Below, one piece after another: positions 6,832 to 16,228 of a stretch of DNA of 37,086 bases. A program made the translations under genes and the position numbers. The first letter of the stretch is position 1; every line of letters starts with the position of its first letter. Origin of the DNA: Gammaproteobacteria bacterium (lineage in GTDB: Bacteria; Pseudomonadota; Gammaproteobacteria; Steroidobacterales; Steroidobacteraceae); contig JAABQQ010000165.1 of the NCBI GenBank assembly GCA_011391405.1, positions 1 to 37,086 on the forward strand. The letters run 5' to 3'. The notes under the pieces were generated by a model. It had not been told where the DNA came from and did not search any database. It saw only the letters and a list, made by a program, of their open reading frames with translations.

Positions 6832-8628
6832 GTGTACACGTACCGCGCTCCGCTTCGTGACATCCGTTTTGTCGTCCATGACGTACTCGACTTCGAGGAA
6901 AATTATCGCGCCTACGGCCGCGAAGACCTCAACCGTGAGCTGCTCGAGGGCATCCTGGAGGAAGGCGCACGCTTCGCCGAAGATGTGCTGGCCCCCACCA
7001 ACCGCGTGGGCGACGTCCACGGCCTTGTCTTCGAAAACGGCGAGGTCCGGACCCCGCCCGGCTTCAAGGAAGCCTACGACCGCTACTGCAAGGACGGCTG
7101 GATCACGATGACGGCCGATCCCGCCTGGGGTGGCCAGGGACTGCCGAGCGGTTTTTCGCTGGCCTTCGGCGAGATGCTGGTATCGGGCAACATGGCGTGG
7201 CGCATGTACTCGGGACTGACCGAGAGCGCGGCGCTGACGATCGCGGCCCACGGCAATGACGCCCTCAAGCGCACCTACCTGCCGAAGATGATCGCGGGCG
7301 ACTGGTCGGGCACGATGTGCCTCACGGAGGCGCACAGCGGCACCGACCTCGGCATCCTGAAAACCAGGGCCGAGCCGCAGGCGGACGGCTCCTACGCGAT
7401 CACCGGCACCAAGATTTTCATCAGCGCCGGCGAGCACGACCTGACGCAGAACATCGTGCACCTCGTGCTGGCGCGATTGCCGGACGCACCTGCGGGCACC
7501 CGTGGCATCAGCCTCTTCGTCGTGCCGAAGTTCCGGCCCGACGCGAACGGCGACGCCGGTGAACGCAACGGGGTCGTGTGCGGCTCGATCGAGCACAAGA
7601 TGGGAATCCACGCGTCGCCGACGTGCGTGATGCACTTCAACGACTCGATCGGCTGGCTCCTCGGCAAGCCGAACGAAGGCCTTGCCTGCATGTTCACGAT
7701 GATGAACCAGGCGCGCCTCGGCGTCGGCCTGCAGGGCCACGGCCTCTCCGAACTCGCGTGGCAGGCGTCGATTTCCTATGCCAACGATCGCCTGCAGGGC
7801 CGCGCGATGTCGGGTGTGAAGGAGCCCGGCAAGGCGGCGGACCCGATCATCGTCCACCCCGACGTGCGGCGCATGCTGCTGACGCAGAAGGCGTTCGTCG
7901 AAGGCGGCCGCGTGCTGTGTTTCCTGACTGGCCGCGAGATCGACAGCGCGCACCTCAATCCGGACCCGCAGGCACGCCAGGCCTCGAACGACCTGATCGC
8001 GTTCCTCACGCCGATCGTGAAGGGCTTCCTGACCGAGGCCGCGATGGAAGTGACGAGCCTCGCCGTGCAGATCCACGGCGGCCACGGCTTCATCCGCCAG
8101 ACAGGCGTCGAGCAGTTGATGCGTGACGCGCGCATTACCCCGATCTACGAGGGCACCAACGGCGTGCAGGCGCTCGACCTGCTTGGTCGCAAGGTCTTCG
8201 GCACGGGCGGCAAGAGCCAGCAGATGATTGCTGCACGGATCGTCGACTCGATCAAGAAATTCGGCGGCATGCCCGAGATCGCGCCGCTGGCTGCCGACCT
8301 CGGCAAGCGACTGGAACAGTGGGGCCGGCTCACGGCCGAACTCGGCCTGGCCGCGAAGGGCAATCCCGACGAAGTCGGCGCCGCCGCGACCGATTACCTG
8401 CACGTTTCCGGCTACATCTGTCTCGCCTGGTGCTGGCTGGTGGCCGCAGGCGTTGCCGCGAAGAAGCAGGCCGAAGATCCGAACGACGACTTCTACAAAG
8501 CGAAACTCGTCACGGCACGGCACTACTTCTCGCGCATCCTGCCGCGTGTCGACTCGCATGCGGCCGCCGCAAGGGCCGGGTCCACCGGGCTGATGGCGCT
8601 CACCGCCGATCAGTTCGCGATCGCATGA
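6832..8628 (+). CDS. Acyl-CoA dehydrogenase (about 600-residue, C-terminally extended type)
   Basis: A 598-residue FAD enzyme that introduces the alpha-beta double bond into an acyl-CoA in beta-oxidation or a related pathway. The domains run in the usual order: N-terminal helices, a middle beta domain containing [18 protein letters not shown], and a C-terminal helical domain with [20 protein letters not shown]. The catalytic base is most likely E440 in [18 protein letters not shown]. About 120 further residues form the acyl-CoA dehydrogenase C-terminal extension seen in the DmdC (3-methylmercaptopropionyl-CoA dehydrogenase) and related subfamilies, so chain length and substrate are not certain. 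GTG 6832 is chosen because AGAGGA lies seven bases upstream and the family N-terminus starts there. The stop overlaps the proB ATG (ATGA), implying co-translation with proline biosynthesis genes. Confidence 0.95.
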   Translation: MYTYRAPLRDIRFVVHDVLDFEENYRAYGREDLNRELLEGILEEGARFAEDVLAPTNRVGDVHGLVFENGEVRTPPGFKEAYDRYCKDGWITMTADPAWGGQGLPSGFSLAFGEMLVSGNMAWRMYSGLTESAALTIAAHGNDALKRTYLPKMIAGDWSGTMCLTEAHSGTDLGILKTRAEPQADGSYAITGTKIFISAGEHDLTQNIVHLVLARLPDAPAGTRGISLFVVPKFRPDANGDAGERNGVVCGSIEHKMGIHASPTCVMHFNDSIGWLLGKPNEGLACMFTMMNQARLGVGLQGHGLSELAWQASISYANDRLQGRAMSGVKEPGKAADPIIVHPDVRRMLLTQKAFVEGGRVLCFLTGREIDSAHLNPDPQARQASNDLIAFLTPIVKGFLTEAAMEVTSLAVQIHGGHGFIRQTGVEQLMRDARITPIYEGTNGVQALDLLGRKVFGTGGKSQQMIAARIVDSIKKFGGMPEIAPLAADLGKRLEQWGRLTAELGLAAKGNPDEVGAAATDYLHVSGYICLAWCWLVAAGVAAKKQAEDPNDDFYKAKLVTARHYFSRILPRVDSHAAAARAGSTGLMALTADQFAIA

Positions 8629-9764
8629 GCGCACCCGCGGCTGCACGCGGCGGGGCCCGCCTCGCTCGTGCGAAGCGGGTGGTAGTGAAGATCGGTTCGG
8701 CGCTGCTGGTCGAGAAATCGACGGGCCGAGTCAATCGTGCCTGGCTCGAAACCCTGGCCGCGGACGTCGCTGCGATGCGGGCCCGTGGCCAGGAAGTCGT
8801 GATCGTCTCCTCCGGCGCCATTGCGCTCGGGCGGCGTCAGCTCGGGCTCGCGCCCGGCAAGCTCAAGCTCGAGGAAAGTCAGGCCGCGGCGGCCGTTGGC
8901 CAGATCCGTCTCGCGCACGCGTGGAAGGAAGTACTCGAACAGCATGACTGCGCTGTCGCGCAGATGCTGCTGACCCTTGGCGACACCGAAGAGCGCCGTC
9001 GCTACCTGAACGCGCGCAGCACGCTCAATACCCTGCTCAAGCTCGGCGCGGTCCCGGTCATCAACGAGAACGACACCGTGGCTACCGCCGAGATCCGCTA
9101 TGGCGACAACGACCGGCTTGCCGCGCGCGTCGCCCAGATGGCGAGCGCCGACTGCCTCGTGCTGCTCTCCGATGTCGATGGTCTCTACACCGCCGATCCA
9201 GCGCGTGACGCCAATGCGGAGTTCATCCCCGAAGTGACCGGCATCACCCCCGAGATCGAAGCGATGGCGGGAGGTTCGGCCTCCGACGTGGGTTCCGGCG
9301 GCATGGCCACGAAGGTGCTCGCAGGCAGGATTGCGGTCGCGGCGGGGTGCAACATGTGCATCACCGCGGGTCGCGAGCAGCATCCGCTGCAGCGCATCGA
9401 AGCCGGTGGCCGCTGTACCTGGTTCGTGGCGAAGGCCTCGCCGAAAACCGTGCGCAAGCAATGGATTGCGGGTCTGCTGCAGCCCGCGGGCGTGCTGCAC
9501 GTCGATGCCGGCGCGGCGAAAGCCTTGCGTGGCGGCAAGAGCCTGCTGCCGGCCGGGGTCACGCAAGTCGAAGGCCGCTTCGATCGGGGCGACGCGGTCA
9601 TCGTGCGCGACGCGGATGGCGCCGAGATCGCGCGCGGCCTGAGCGCCTATTCGAGCGAGGACGCCCGTCGCGCGAGCGGTCGCCGCAGCCAGGAGCTGGA
9701 GGCGATTCTCGGGTATCGTGGCCGCGACGAACTGATTCACCGCGACGACCTCGTGCTGACGTGA
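8625..9764 (+). CDS. proB: Glutamate 5-kinase
   Basis: A 379-residue cytoplasmic enzyme that phosphorylates glutamate on its gamma-carboxyl, the first and feedback-regulated step of proline synthesis. The amino-acid kinase domain shows [11 protein letters not shown] (K22), [36 protein letters not shown] and [18 protein letters not shown] domain fills roughly residues 285-375 ([20 protein letters not shown] onward), as in E. coli ProB (367 residues). The ATG at 8625 shares four bases with the dehydrogenase stop, and the proB stop overlaps the proA GTG in the same way, so the three genes are coupled. In many gammaproteobacteria proB follows obgE instead. Confidence 0.97.
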   Translation: MSAPAAARGGARLARAKRVVVKIGSALLVEKSTGRVNRAWLETLAADVAAMRARGQEVVIVSSGAIALGRRQLGLAPGKLKLEESQAAAAVGQIRLAHAWKEVLEQHDCAVAQMLLTLGDTEERRRYLNARSTLNTLLKLGAVPVINENDTVATAEIRYGDNDRLAARVAQMASADCLVLLSDVDGLYTADPARDANAEFIPEVTGITPEIEAMAGGSASDVGSGGMATKVLAGRIAVAAGCNMCITAGREQHPLQRIEAGGRCTWFVAKASPKTVRKQWIAGLLQPAGVLHVDAGAAKALRGGKSLLPAGVTQVEGRFDRGDAVIVRDADGAEIARGLSAYSSEDARRASGRRSQELEAILGYRGRDELIHRDDLVLT

Positions 9765-11032
9765 CGACCGACGAAGCCATTGCGCAGACCATGCAGCAGC
9801 TCGGCCGCGACGCGGTCGCGGCACAGCGCGTGCTGTCAGTTTCGAGTGGCGAGCAGCGCAATCGAGCGCTGCATGCAATCGCGGCGTCGCTGCGGCTGCA
9901 CAAGGGCGCAATTCTCGCGGCCAATGAACGCGACATGAGTGCGGCTACGACCGCCGGACTCGGGCGCGCGGCACTGGATCGCCTGCAGCTCGATGCCGCG
10001 CGCATCGAAGCGATGGCACGCGGGGTTGAGGACATTGCGGCGCTGCCCGATCCGATCGGGACGGTGCTGGCCGAATGGACACGCCCGAACGCACTGCGCT
10101 TCCAGCGTGTGCGCGTGCCGCTCGGCGTCATCGGCATCATCTACGAGAGCCGCCCGAACGTGACCTGCGACGCCGGCGCGCTGTGCCTCAAGTCGGCGAA
10201 TGCGGCGATCCTGCGCGGCGGCAGCGAGAGCCACCACTCCAGCGTCGCGATCCACGCGTGCCTCGTCGCAGGGTTGCTGGCCGCGGGTCTGCCGGCAGCC
10301 TGCGTGCAGCTGGTGCCCACGACGGATCGCGCTGCCGTCGGCCAGATGCTTGCGGGCATGACCGACTTCATCGACGTGATCGTGCCGAGGGGCGGCAAGA
10401 GCCTGATTGCGCGCGTGCGGCAGGAAGCGCGGGTGCCGGTCATCGGTCACCTGGAAGGCCTGTGCCACGTGTATGTCGACCGTGCGGCCAACCTGGAGAT
10501 GGCGCGGTCGATCGTCCTGAACGCAAAGTTGCGGCGCACCGGAGTCTGTGGTGCAGCCGAGACGTTGCTGGTCGATGCCGCGGCCGAGCGCACGCACCTG
10601 GCGCCGCTGGTGCGCGAGTTGCTCGATGCGGGCTGCGAAGTCCGCGGCGATGCCGCGACCTGCGCCGTTGATTCGCGCGTGGTAGCCGCAACGGAGGCCG
10701 ACTGGCACACCGAGTACCTCGAGGCGATCATCGCAGTGAGGCTCGTACGTGGTGTGCAAGGCGCGATCGAACACATCGCGCGCTACGGTTCGGACCACAC
10801 GGATTCGATCGTCACGGACGATGTTGCTACGGCCGAGACGTTCCTTGCGCGCGTCGACAGCGCGATCGTGCTGCATAACGCGTCCACGCAGTTCGCGGAT
10901 GGCGGCGAGTTCGGGATGGGAGCGGAAATCGGAATTTCCACCGATCGTTTCCACGCGCGGGGTCCGGTCGGAGTCGAACAGCTGACGAGCTACAAGTACG
11001 TCGTGCGGGGCAGCGGCCAGGTTCGGCCCTGA
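9761..11032 (+). CDS. proA: Gamma-glutamyl phosphate reductase
   Basis: A 423-residue NADPH-dependent aldehyde-dehydrogenase-superfamily enzyme that reduces glutamyl phosphate to glutamate semialdehyde, the second step of proline synthesis. Family marks include [46 protein letters not shown] and the catalytic cysteine C263 in [14 protein letters not shown]. It ends with the typical [19 protein letters not shown] and [10 protein letters not shown]. The GTG start overlaps the proB stop by four bases. The gene ends only four bases from the end of the convergent Moco fusion gene, and no hairpin fits in between. Confidence 0.97.
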   Translation: MTTDEAIAQTMQQLGRDAVAAQRVLSVSSGEQRNRALHAIAASLRLHKGAILAANERDMSAATTAGLGRAALDRLQLDAARIEAMARGVEDIAALPDPIGTVLAEWTRPNALRFQRVRVPLGVIGIIYESRPNVTCDAGALCLKSANAAILRGGSESHHSSVAIHACLVAGLLAAGLPAACVQLVPTTDRAAVGQMLAGMTDFIDVIVPRGGKSLIARVRQEARVPVIGHLEGLCHVYVDRAANLEMARSIVLNAKLRRTGVCGAAETLLVDAAAERTHLAPLVRELLDAGCEVRGDAATCAVDSRVVAATEADWHTEYLEAIIAVRLVRGVQGAIEHIARYGSDHTDSIVTDDVATAETFLARVDSAIVLHNASTQFADGGEFGMGAEIGISTDRFHARGPVGVEQLTSYKYVVRGSGQVRP

Positions 11033-11036
11033 TGGC

Positions 11037-12578
11037 TCAGGAGTCGACGGCGGCGAGTCCACCCGCCAGCGAATAGACAGCGGTGAATCCCAGCGAGCGC
11101 AGGTGCCCTGCCAGCGCGAGACTGCGCACGCCATGCGCGCACACGATCAGGTAACGGCCCTCGCGCGGCAGCGCGGTCGATCCCTGCAGGAACGCGCTGA
11201 GCGGCAAGTGCCATTCGATTGGCCCAGGCGGGTCGTCCCGGGCGCGTTCCCACGGTTCACGGATGTCGACCAACGTCAGGCCCGACGCGCAGGCTGCGGC
11301 CAGGGTCGGATAGACGAGTTCGAGGGCATCCGGGTCGATCGCCTCCGTCTGCAACTCACGCGGTGAGTGGTCACAGGCTGGATTGCGCGCCGCCTTCAAC
11401 GTGCGCCAGTGCATGCCGAGCAGGTCGAACACGTGCAGGGCCGGGGCGCTCTCGACCGGCAGGCCCAGCAGGATCTTCAGTGCCTGCATCGCCTGCATTG
11501 CACCGAGCACCGCCGGGACCGGGCCGAGCACGCCGGCCTGGGCACAGTTGCCAACCAGCCCGTCACGCGGCGCCTCGGGCCAGAGACAGCGCAGGCAGGG
11601 CCAGTCCTCGCGCGGCAGGTAGACCTGCAACTGGCCTTCGTACTGGTACACGCTGGCGAAGACTGCGGGCTTGCCGAGGATCACGGCAGCGTCGTTCACG
11701 GTAAATTTGGTTGCGAAGTTGTCGCTGCAATCGACGACGAGGTCATACCGCGCAAGCCAGTCGACGAGGTTGCCGGCGTCGGCGCGCTCGGCATGCACGG
11801 CGAACGTTGCCTCGGGGTTGAGTGCCCGCAGCCGCGCGGCAGCCACGGCCGCCTTCGACTTGCCGATGTCCGCGACGCCATAGAGCGGTTGCCGGTGCAG
11901 GTTGCTCGCTTCAACCACGTCGCCGTCGACGATGCCGACGCGTCCGACACCGGCCGCGGCGAGGTACTGCAGCACCGGCACGCCGAGGCCGCCGGCGCCG
12001 ATGACGAGCACCGAGCCAGCGCGTAGACGCTGCTGCCCCGCGGCACCGACTTCGGGCAGCGCGATCTGCCGCGAGAAATCCGGTGCTGCGCGCGACTCCT
12101 CCGTTGCGGCATGCGCATGCGCGTGATCCGCGTGACTCTCGTGCTCACCCGGTTGCGCGCAGCGCTCGCAGTTCACCCAGCCCGAATCGCCGTCGACGTA
12201 GTGTTCTTTCTTCCAGATCGGAACGCGGTGCTTCACTTCGTCGATGATGTAGCGGCAGGCCGCAAAAGCCTCCGCGCGATGGCGCGAGCTCACACCGACC
12301 CACACCGCCATCTCGCCGAGCGCGAGGTCGCCGATCCGGTGGATGCATGCGGCGTGCTGCACGCCGTATTTCGCGACCGCCTCGGCGACGATACGTTCGC
12401 CCTCGCGCTCGGCCAGCGCGGCATAGGCCTCGTATTCGAGACGGCGCACCGCGCGACCCTCGTTGTGGTCGCGCACCCAGCCTTCGAACGTCGCGTAGCC
12501 GCCGCACGCCGGATCGGCGAGCGCCTCGCGACCACGAGCCGTGTCGATCGGCAACGTGCTGAAGGCGAACGGCTGCAT
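11037..12578 (-). CDS. Three-domain fusion: MoaE (molybdopterin synthase large subunit), MoeB adenylyltransferase and rhodanese
   Basis: A 513-residue fusion. Residues 1-140 are MoaE: ATFEGWVRDHNEGRAV, HRIGDLALGEMAVWVGVSS and VPIWKKEHYVDG, with the catalytic lysine region at K123/K124. Residues 141-165 are a histidine-rich linker. Residues 166-400 are a MoeB/ThiF-type E1 enzyme that adenylates the MoaD C-terminus: GAGGLGVPVLQYLAAAG, D286 in DCSDNF, Zn cysteines C328 and C331, and C345 at the position of the reactive cysteine of MOCS3/Uba4. The usual second Zn CxxC is reduced to C402-D-H404. Residues 415-513 are a rhodanese domain with the persulfide loop CAHGVRS (C480). Together these could adenylate and resulfurate MoaD and build the dithiolene on one chain. 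The start overlaps the moaD stop (TGATG). There is no frameshift; the frame runs straight through. Confidence 0.93.
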   Translation of the reverse strand: MQPFAFSTLPIDTARGREALADPACGGYATFEGWVRDHNEGRAVRRLEYEAYAALAEREGERIVAEAVAKYGVQHAACIHRIGDLALGEMAVWVGVSSRHRAEAFAACRYIIDEVKHRVPIWKKEHYVDGDSGWVNCERCAQPGEHESHADHAHAHAATEESRAAPDFSRQIALPEVGAAGQQRLRAGSVLVIGAGGLGVPVLQYLAAAGVGRVGIVDGDVVEASNLHRQPLYGVADIGKSKAAVAAARLRALNPEATFAVHAERADAGNLVDWLARYDLVVDCSDNFATKFTVNDAAVILGKPAVFASVYQYEGQLQVYLPREDWPCLRCLWPEAPRDGLVGNCAQAGVLGPVPAVLGAMQAMQALKILLGLPVESAPALHVFDLLGMHWRTLKAARNPACDHSPRELQTEAIDPDALELVYPTLAAACASGLTLVDIREPWERARDDPPGPIEWHLPLSAFLQGSTALPREGRYLIVCAHGVRSLALAGHLRSLGFTAVYSLAGGLAAVDS

Positions 12579-12820
12579 CAGCCGCCCGCGACGGGAGGGA
12601 TAAAGACGACGCGGTCGTTGGCTTCGAGCGGCGACGACCAGTCCCGGAACTCTTCGTTCACGGCGACGCGCAACATCGAGAGCGGCAGGGTGAAGCCGTG
12701 CCTGGCCTGCACTTCCGCGTACAGTTCGGCAGGGGTTGTGGCCGCCGTTTCCAGGCGTTCCTCGCTGCGGCCGGCCTGCTCACGCAGCACGGCAAAATAC
12801 TGGAGGGTGACCTTCTTCAT
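12578..12820 (-). CDS. moaD: Molybdopterin synthase sulfur-carrier subunit MoaD
   Basis: An 80-residue ubiquitin-like protein that carries sulfur as a C-terminal thiocarboxylate to molybdopterin synthase. It begins [20 protein letters not shown] and ends FIPPVAGG, the diglycine tail needed for adenylation by MoeB. Its length matches E. coli MoaD (81 residues). It lies between mobA and the MoaE-MoeB-rhodanese fusion, overlapping both by one to four bases, so carrier and partner enzyme are made together. Confidence 0.96.
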   Translation of the reverse strand: MKKVTLQYFAVLREQAGRSEERLETAATTPAELYAEVQARHGFTLPLSMLRVAVNEEFRDWSSPLEANDRVVFIPPVAGG

Positions 12821-13422
12821 GGATTCGGCAGCCCGCCGAGGTGACCCCGGGCGCGTTGCAGTTCTTCGGGGGTGTTGACGTTGTCGAGCGCGGTGGGGTC
12901 GGGCTGCTCGAGCAGTGCGACACCGGTGCCAATGATGAATTTTCGCGGGCAGTTGCGGCCCGACGCAAGGGCTGACAGCACACCTGCACGGGAGCCAGGT
13001 TCATAGATCGCACAGAGCGGCTCCGGCAAGCCGTCGTGGCTGCTCGCATAGGCGACGACGAGCCGGCCGTCGCGACGACTGATCAGGTGGCTGATGGCGG
13101 CATCGTCGACGAACGGCAGATCGCACGCCAGGACGAGCCACGCACTATCCGGGTGCGCCGCCTGTGCGGCGGCGATGCCCGCAATCGGGCCGGTGCCGTC
13201 GTGCACGTCGACGATCGCCGGTCGGCCTTGCCGCACGGGGTCGTCCTGCTGGTCGGCGCGAATCGAGACGAACACACGCTGGCAGTGTCGAGCGAGCGTG
13301 TCGTACGCCCAGTCGAGCTGCGGGCGGCCGTGCAGGGCGAGGGCAGCCTTGTCCTGTCCCATGCGCCGGCTGGCGCCTCCCGCCAGCACGAGGCCGTACA
13401 GTGGTGCGAGCAGCTGCGTCAT
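12817..13422 (-). CDS. mobA: Molybdenum cofactor guanylyltransferase MobA
   Basis: A 201-residue nucleotidyltransferase that attaches GMP to Mo-molybdopterin to give the MGD cofactor used by DMSO-reductase-family enzymes. The GTP-binding signature is clear: [19 protein letters not shown], followed by [13 protein letters not shown], the metal-binding aspartate region, and PLCAIYEP. E. coli MobA has 194 residues. ATG 13422 is supported by a four-base overlap with the moaC stop; the longer open frame upstream is antisense-like and arginine-rich. Its presence implies that the host makes bis-MGD enzymes, although none is encoded in the window. Confidence 0.95.
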   Translation of the reverse strand: MTQLLAPLYGLVLAGGASRRMGQDKAALALHGRPQLDWAYDTLARHCQRVFVSIRADQQDDPVRQGRPAIVDVHDGTGPIAGIAAAQAAHPDSAWLVLACDLPFVDDAAISHLISRRDGRLVVAYASSHDGLPEPLCAIYEPGSRAGVLSALASGRNCPRKFIIGTGVALLEQPDPTALDNVNTPEELQRARGHLGGLPNP

Positions 13423-13901
13423 TGCGCGATGCCTTCGTGCACGGTGCGCTTGCCGCCCTGCTTTTCGATCAGTCGCGTCTCCGCGATGACGATCTCGTGC
13501 GAAAGCGCCTTGCACATGTCGTAGATCGTGAGCGCCGCGATCGCAGCGCCGGTCAGGGCCTCCATTTCGACCCCCGTCTTGTGGTGCAGCGCGACCGTGC
13601 AGCGCACGACAGCTTCGTCGTCGTGCATTTCGACGACGACGTCGCAGCGTTCGAGGCCGAGCGGGTGACAGAAGGGAATCAGCTCGTGCGTGCGCTTGGC
13701 CGCCATCACGCCGGCCACGATCGCCGTGTGGAACACCGGGCCCTTCCGGGTCGTGAAACCGGCGTCGCGCAGCGTGCGCGCGACAGCCGCTGGAAAGCGA
13801 ACCCGCGATTCGGCTACGGCGGAACGCAACGTGACCGCCTTGCCGCTCACGTCCACCATGGTGGGGCGGCCTTGCGCATCGACGTGGGTGAGTTCGGTCA
13901 T
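13419..13901 (-). CDS. moaC: Cyclic pyranopterin monophosphate synthase MoaC
   Basis: A 160-residue enzyme that converts the MoaA product 3',8-cyclo-GTP to cyclic pyranopterin monophosphate. Family motifs visible are [20 protein letters not shown] at the N-terminus, [40 protein letters not shown] and [13 protein letters not shown]. The length matches E. coli MoaC (161 residues). The start at ATG 13901 is four bases after the moaA stop, and the gene overlaps mobA by four bases. Confidence 0.97.
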   Translation of the reverse strand: MTELTHVDAQGRPTMVDVSGKAVTLRSAVAESRVRFPAAVARTLRDAGFTTRKGPVFHTAIVAGVMAAKRTHELIPFCHPLGLERCDVVVEMHDDEAVVRCTVALHHKTGVEMEALTGAAIAALTIYDMCKALSHEIVIAETRLIEKQGGKRTVHEGIAQ

Positions 13902-13905
13902 CGTG

Positions 13906-14970
13906 TCATCCGCCGATGTAGTGCATTTCGACCTTGCGCAGCGGAGCCTCGCTGCCGCGCAACTCGCTGCGTGTGTCGCTGTAGCGGTCCGTCCGCTGTG
14001 TCCACGCGCTGCGCAGTAGCTCGAGCAGTTCAGCATCCGATGCGCCGGCGCGCAATGGCGCGCGCAGATCGAGTCCGCGCGTCGCGAACAGGCAGGTATA
14101 CAACACGCCTTCCGACGACAGCCGCGCGCGATTGCAGTCGCCGCAGAACGGTTCGCTCACCGACGACACGAAGCCGATTTCGCCGGCGCCATCGTCGTAT
14201 GTGTAACGCGACGCGACTTCGCCCCGATAGCGCCCGACCGCGGCCGTCACGGGCCAGCGCGCCTCGATCTGCCGCAGGATGTCGGCCGACGGCACGACCT
14301 GCGCGGGCTCCCACGCGTTGCGGTTGCCGACGTCCATGTATTCGATCAGCCGCACGGTGACGCCTGTGCCGCGGAAATGCTCGAGCAGGTCGAGCACCGT
14401 GTGATCATTGAGCCCGCGCTGGACCACGGTGTTGACCTTCACGGGCCGCAAGCCGGCGGCGAGCGCAGCCTCGATTCCTTCGAGCACCTGCGGCAGCCCG
14501 CCGAAGCCGCCGCTCATTCTCGTGAATACCGCTTCGTCGAGCGAGTCGAGGCTCACCGTCACCCGGTGCAGGCCATTGCCCTTCAATTCAGCCGCGTGTT
14601 GCGCGAGCAGGACGCCATTGGTCGTCAGCGCGAGGTCCTCGATGCCTTCGATGCCCGACAGTTCGGCGACGAGATCAGGCAAGCCGTTGCGCAGCAGGGG
14701 TTCGCCGCCCGTCAGGCGCACCTTGCGCACGCCGAGGCGCGCCGCGACCCGCGCCAGCCGCACGATCTCCTCGAACGACAGCCGCTCCTGCGCACGGAGG
14801 AAGCGGTATTTTTCGTCGAACGTCGACTGCGGCATGCAGTACGGGCAACGGAAATTGCAGCGGTCCATGACCGAGATGCGCAGGTCGTGCACCGGCCGGC
14901 CGAGTCTGTCGACCACCGGGTTCAACGGACCCAGGGCGACGACACCGGCAGTACTGCGTGGATCAGGCAT
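13906..14970 (-). CDS. moaA: GTP 3',8-cyclase MoaA (radical SAM)
   Basis: A 354-residue radical SAM enzyme that starts Moco synthesis by cyclising GTP. The N-terminal [4Fe-4S] motif CNFRCPYC supplies C38, C42 and C45; a second cluster site is visible as C276, C279 and C293 in [32 protein letters not shown] is the SAM-binding GGE region, and the chain ends in the conserved diglycine. The first 25 residues before [16 protein letters not shown] vary in the family. It lies six bases after moeA and four before moaC. Confidence 0.97.
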   Translation of the reverse strand: MPDPRSTAGVVALGPLNPVVDRLGRPVHDLRISVMDRCNFRCPYCMPQSTFDEKYRFLRAQERLSFEEIVRLARVAARLGVRKVRLTGGEPLLRNGLPDLVAELSGIEGIEDLALTTNGVLLAQHAAELKGNGLHRVTVSLDSLDEAVFTRMSGGFGGLPQVLEGIEAALAAGLRPVKVNTVVQRGLNDHTVLDLLEHFRGTGVTVRLIEYMDVGNRNAWEPAQVVPSADILRQIEARWPVTAAVGRYRGEVASRYTYDDGAGEIGFVSSVSEPFCGDCNRARLSSEGVLYTCLFATRGLDLRAPLRAGASDAELLELLRSAWTQRTDRYSDTRSELRGSEAPLRKVEMHYIGG

Positions 14971-14976
14971 GTCTGT

Positions 14977-16197
14977 TCACCAGCGGTACAGAGGTGCGAG
15001 GAAACCTGCCGGAAATTCGCGGGGGCCCGGCGGCAGTTCCACGAAACCATCCGTACCCAGCAATGAAATGAAATCTCCCGAACCCCGCGTGGGCCGCGGC
15101 ATGGCGACCATGCCCAGGGTCGAACTGTATTCCACACCCACCGGCAGGAAACAGGCGAGCGCAGGCTTGACCTTGAATGCGGACCCCAAAGGGATGTGTT
15201 CCGTAACGCGCACTGGTGCGCCGGCCATCGCTGCCAGCGCAGGCACGACATAGCGCAACAGGCAGACCAGAGCAGACACTGGATTGCCTGGCAGTCCGAA
15301 CACGGTCTGGCCCGTCGATCCGATGCCGAACCAGACCGGCTTGCCCGGACGCTGCGCGACCTTGTGAAAAACTTCCTTGACGCCGAGTTGTCGCAGGACG
15401 CTCGGCACGTGATCGTAGCGTCCCATCGAGACTCCTCCCGTCAGGACGATCACGTCGTGCGTCGCGAGGTGCGCCGAGAGTCGCTCGGCGAGCACCGCGC
15501 GGTCATCCGGCAAGTGGTCTTCGGCCACTCGTTGATGGCCGTGGAGGTTCAATGCACCGCGCAAGGCATAGCTGTTCGACCGGCGGACCTGCCAGGCCGC
15601 GATCGGCTGGTCGGGTGCGACGAGTTCGTCGCCCGTGGTCGCAATCAGGATGCGGGGCTCAATGCGCACGTCGGCCCGGGGCAGGCCGGCGGAGGCGAGC
15701 ACCGCAAGCTCTGGCGCACCGACGCGCGTGCCGCGCGCGAGCAGCAGATCGCCTTCACGTGCATCAAGCCCGCGCGTATGCACGTTGAGAAAGGGCTCGA
15801 CGGGCATGTCATCGTCGACGACGGCAAAGCCGTCCTCGACGCGCAGGCGTTCGACCGGCACGATGCAGTCGCAGCCCTGCGGCAGCACGGCGCCGGTCAT
15901 TGCTTCGAGGCATTCAGTGGAATCGGCCAGGAGCAGGGGTGGTTGGCCCGCGGCCTGGGTGCCGGCGATGCGAAACCGGCGCTGGCCCTGGCGCCATGCC
16001 GGCGAGGCGAAGGCGATGCCGTCCATCGTGACCCGATCGAACGGAGGCTGGTCGCGTTCCGAGCGGACGGACTGGGCAAGGACCGCGCCCGCCAGGGATT
16101 CCAGCGGACGCGATTCGACTGGCAGCGGCAGCACGCTTTCGCGCACGAGCGCCTCCGCTTCGGCCGGGGTCAGCAAGGCCGACGCACCCGACTTCAT
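14977..16197 (-). CDS. moeA: Molybdopterin molybdenumtransferase MoeA
   Basis: A 406-residue enzyme that inserts molybdate into adenylated molybdopterin (E. coli MoeA has 411 residues). Typical motifs are ERDQPPFDRVTMDGIAF near the N-terminus, TGAVLPQGCDCIVPVE, the MPT-binding ATTGDELV and VLTGGVSMGRYDHVPSVL, and GLPGNPVSALVCLLRYVVPAL. ATG 16197 is chosen because the family N-terminus (ALLTPAEAEALVRE) starts just after it; the frame continues upstream across the secreted-protein gene without family similarity. It begins 31 bases after that gene and precedes moaA. No moaB/mogA is present in the window, so the adenylating partner must lie elsewhere. Confidence 0.96.
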   Translation of the reverse strand: MKSGASALLTPAEAEALVRESVLPLPVESRPLESLAGAVLAQSVRSERDQPPFDRVTMDGIAFASPAWRQGQRRFRIAGTQAAGQPPLLLADSTECLEAMTGAVLPQGCDCIVPVERLRVEDGFAVVDDDMPVEPFLNVHTRGLDAREGDLLLARGTRVGAPELAVLASAGLPRADVRIEPRILIATTGDELVAPDQPIAAWQVRRSNSYALRGALNLHGHQRVAEDHLPDDRAVLAERLSAHLATHDVIVLTGGVSMGRYDHVPSVLRQLGVKEVFHKVAQRPGKPVWFGIGSTGQTVFGLPGNPVSALVCLLRYVVPALAAMAGAPVRVTEHIPLGSAFKVKPALACFLPVGVEYSSTLGMVAMPRPTRGSGDFISLLGTDGFVELPPGPREFPAGFLAPLYRW

Positions 16198-16228
16198 GCG
16201 GACAGGGCGCCCGGGCGAACGCCGGGGC

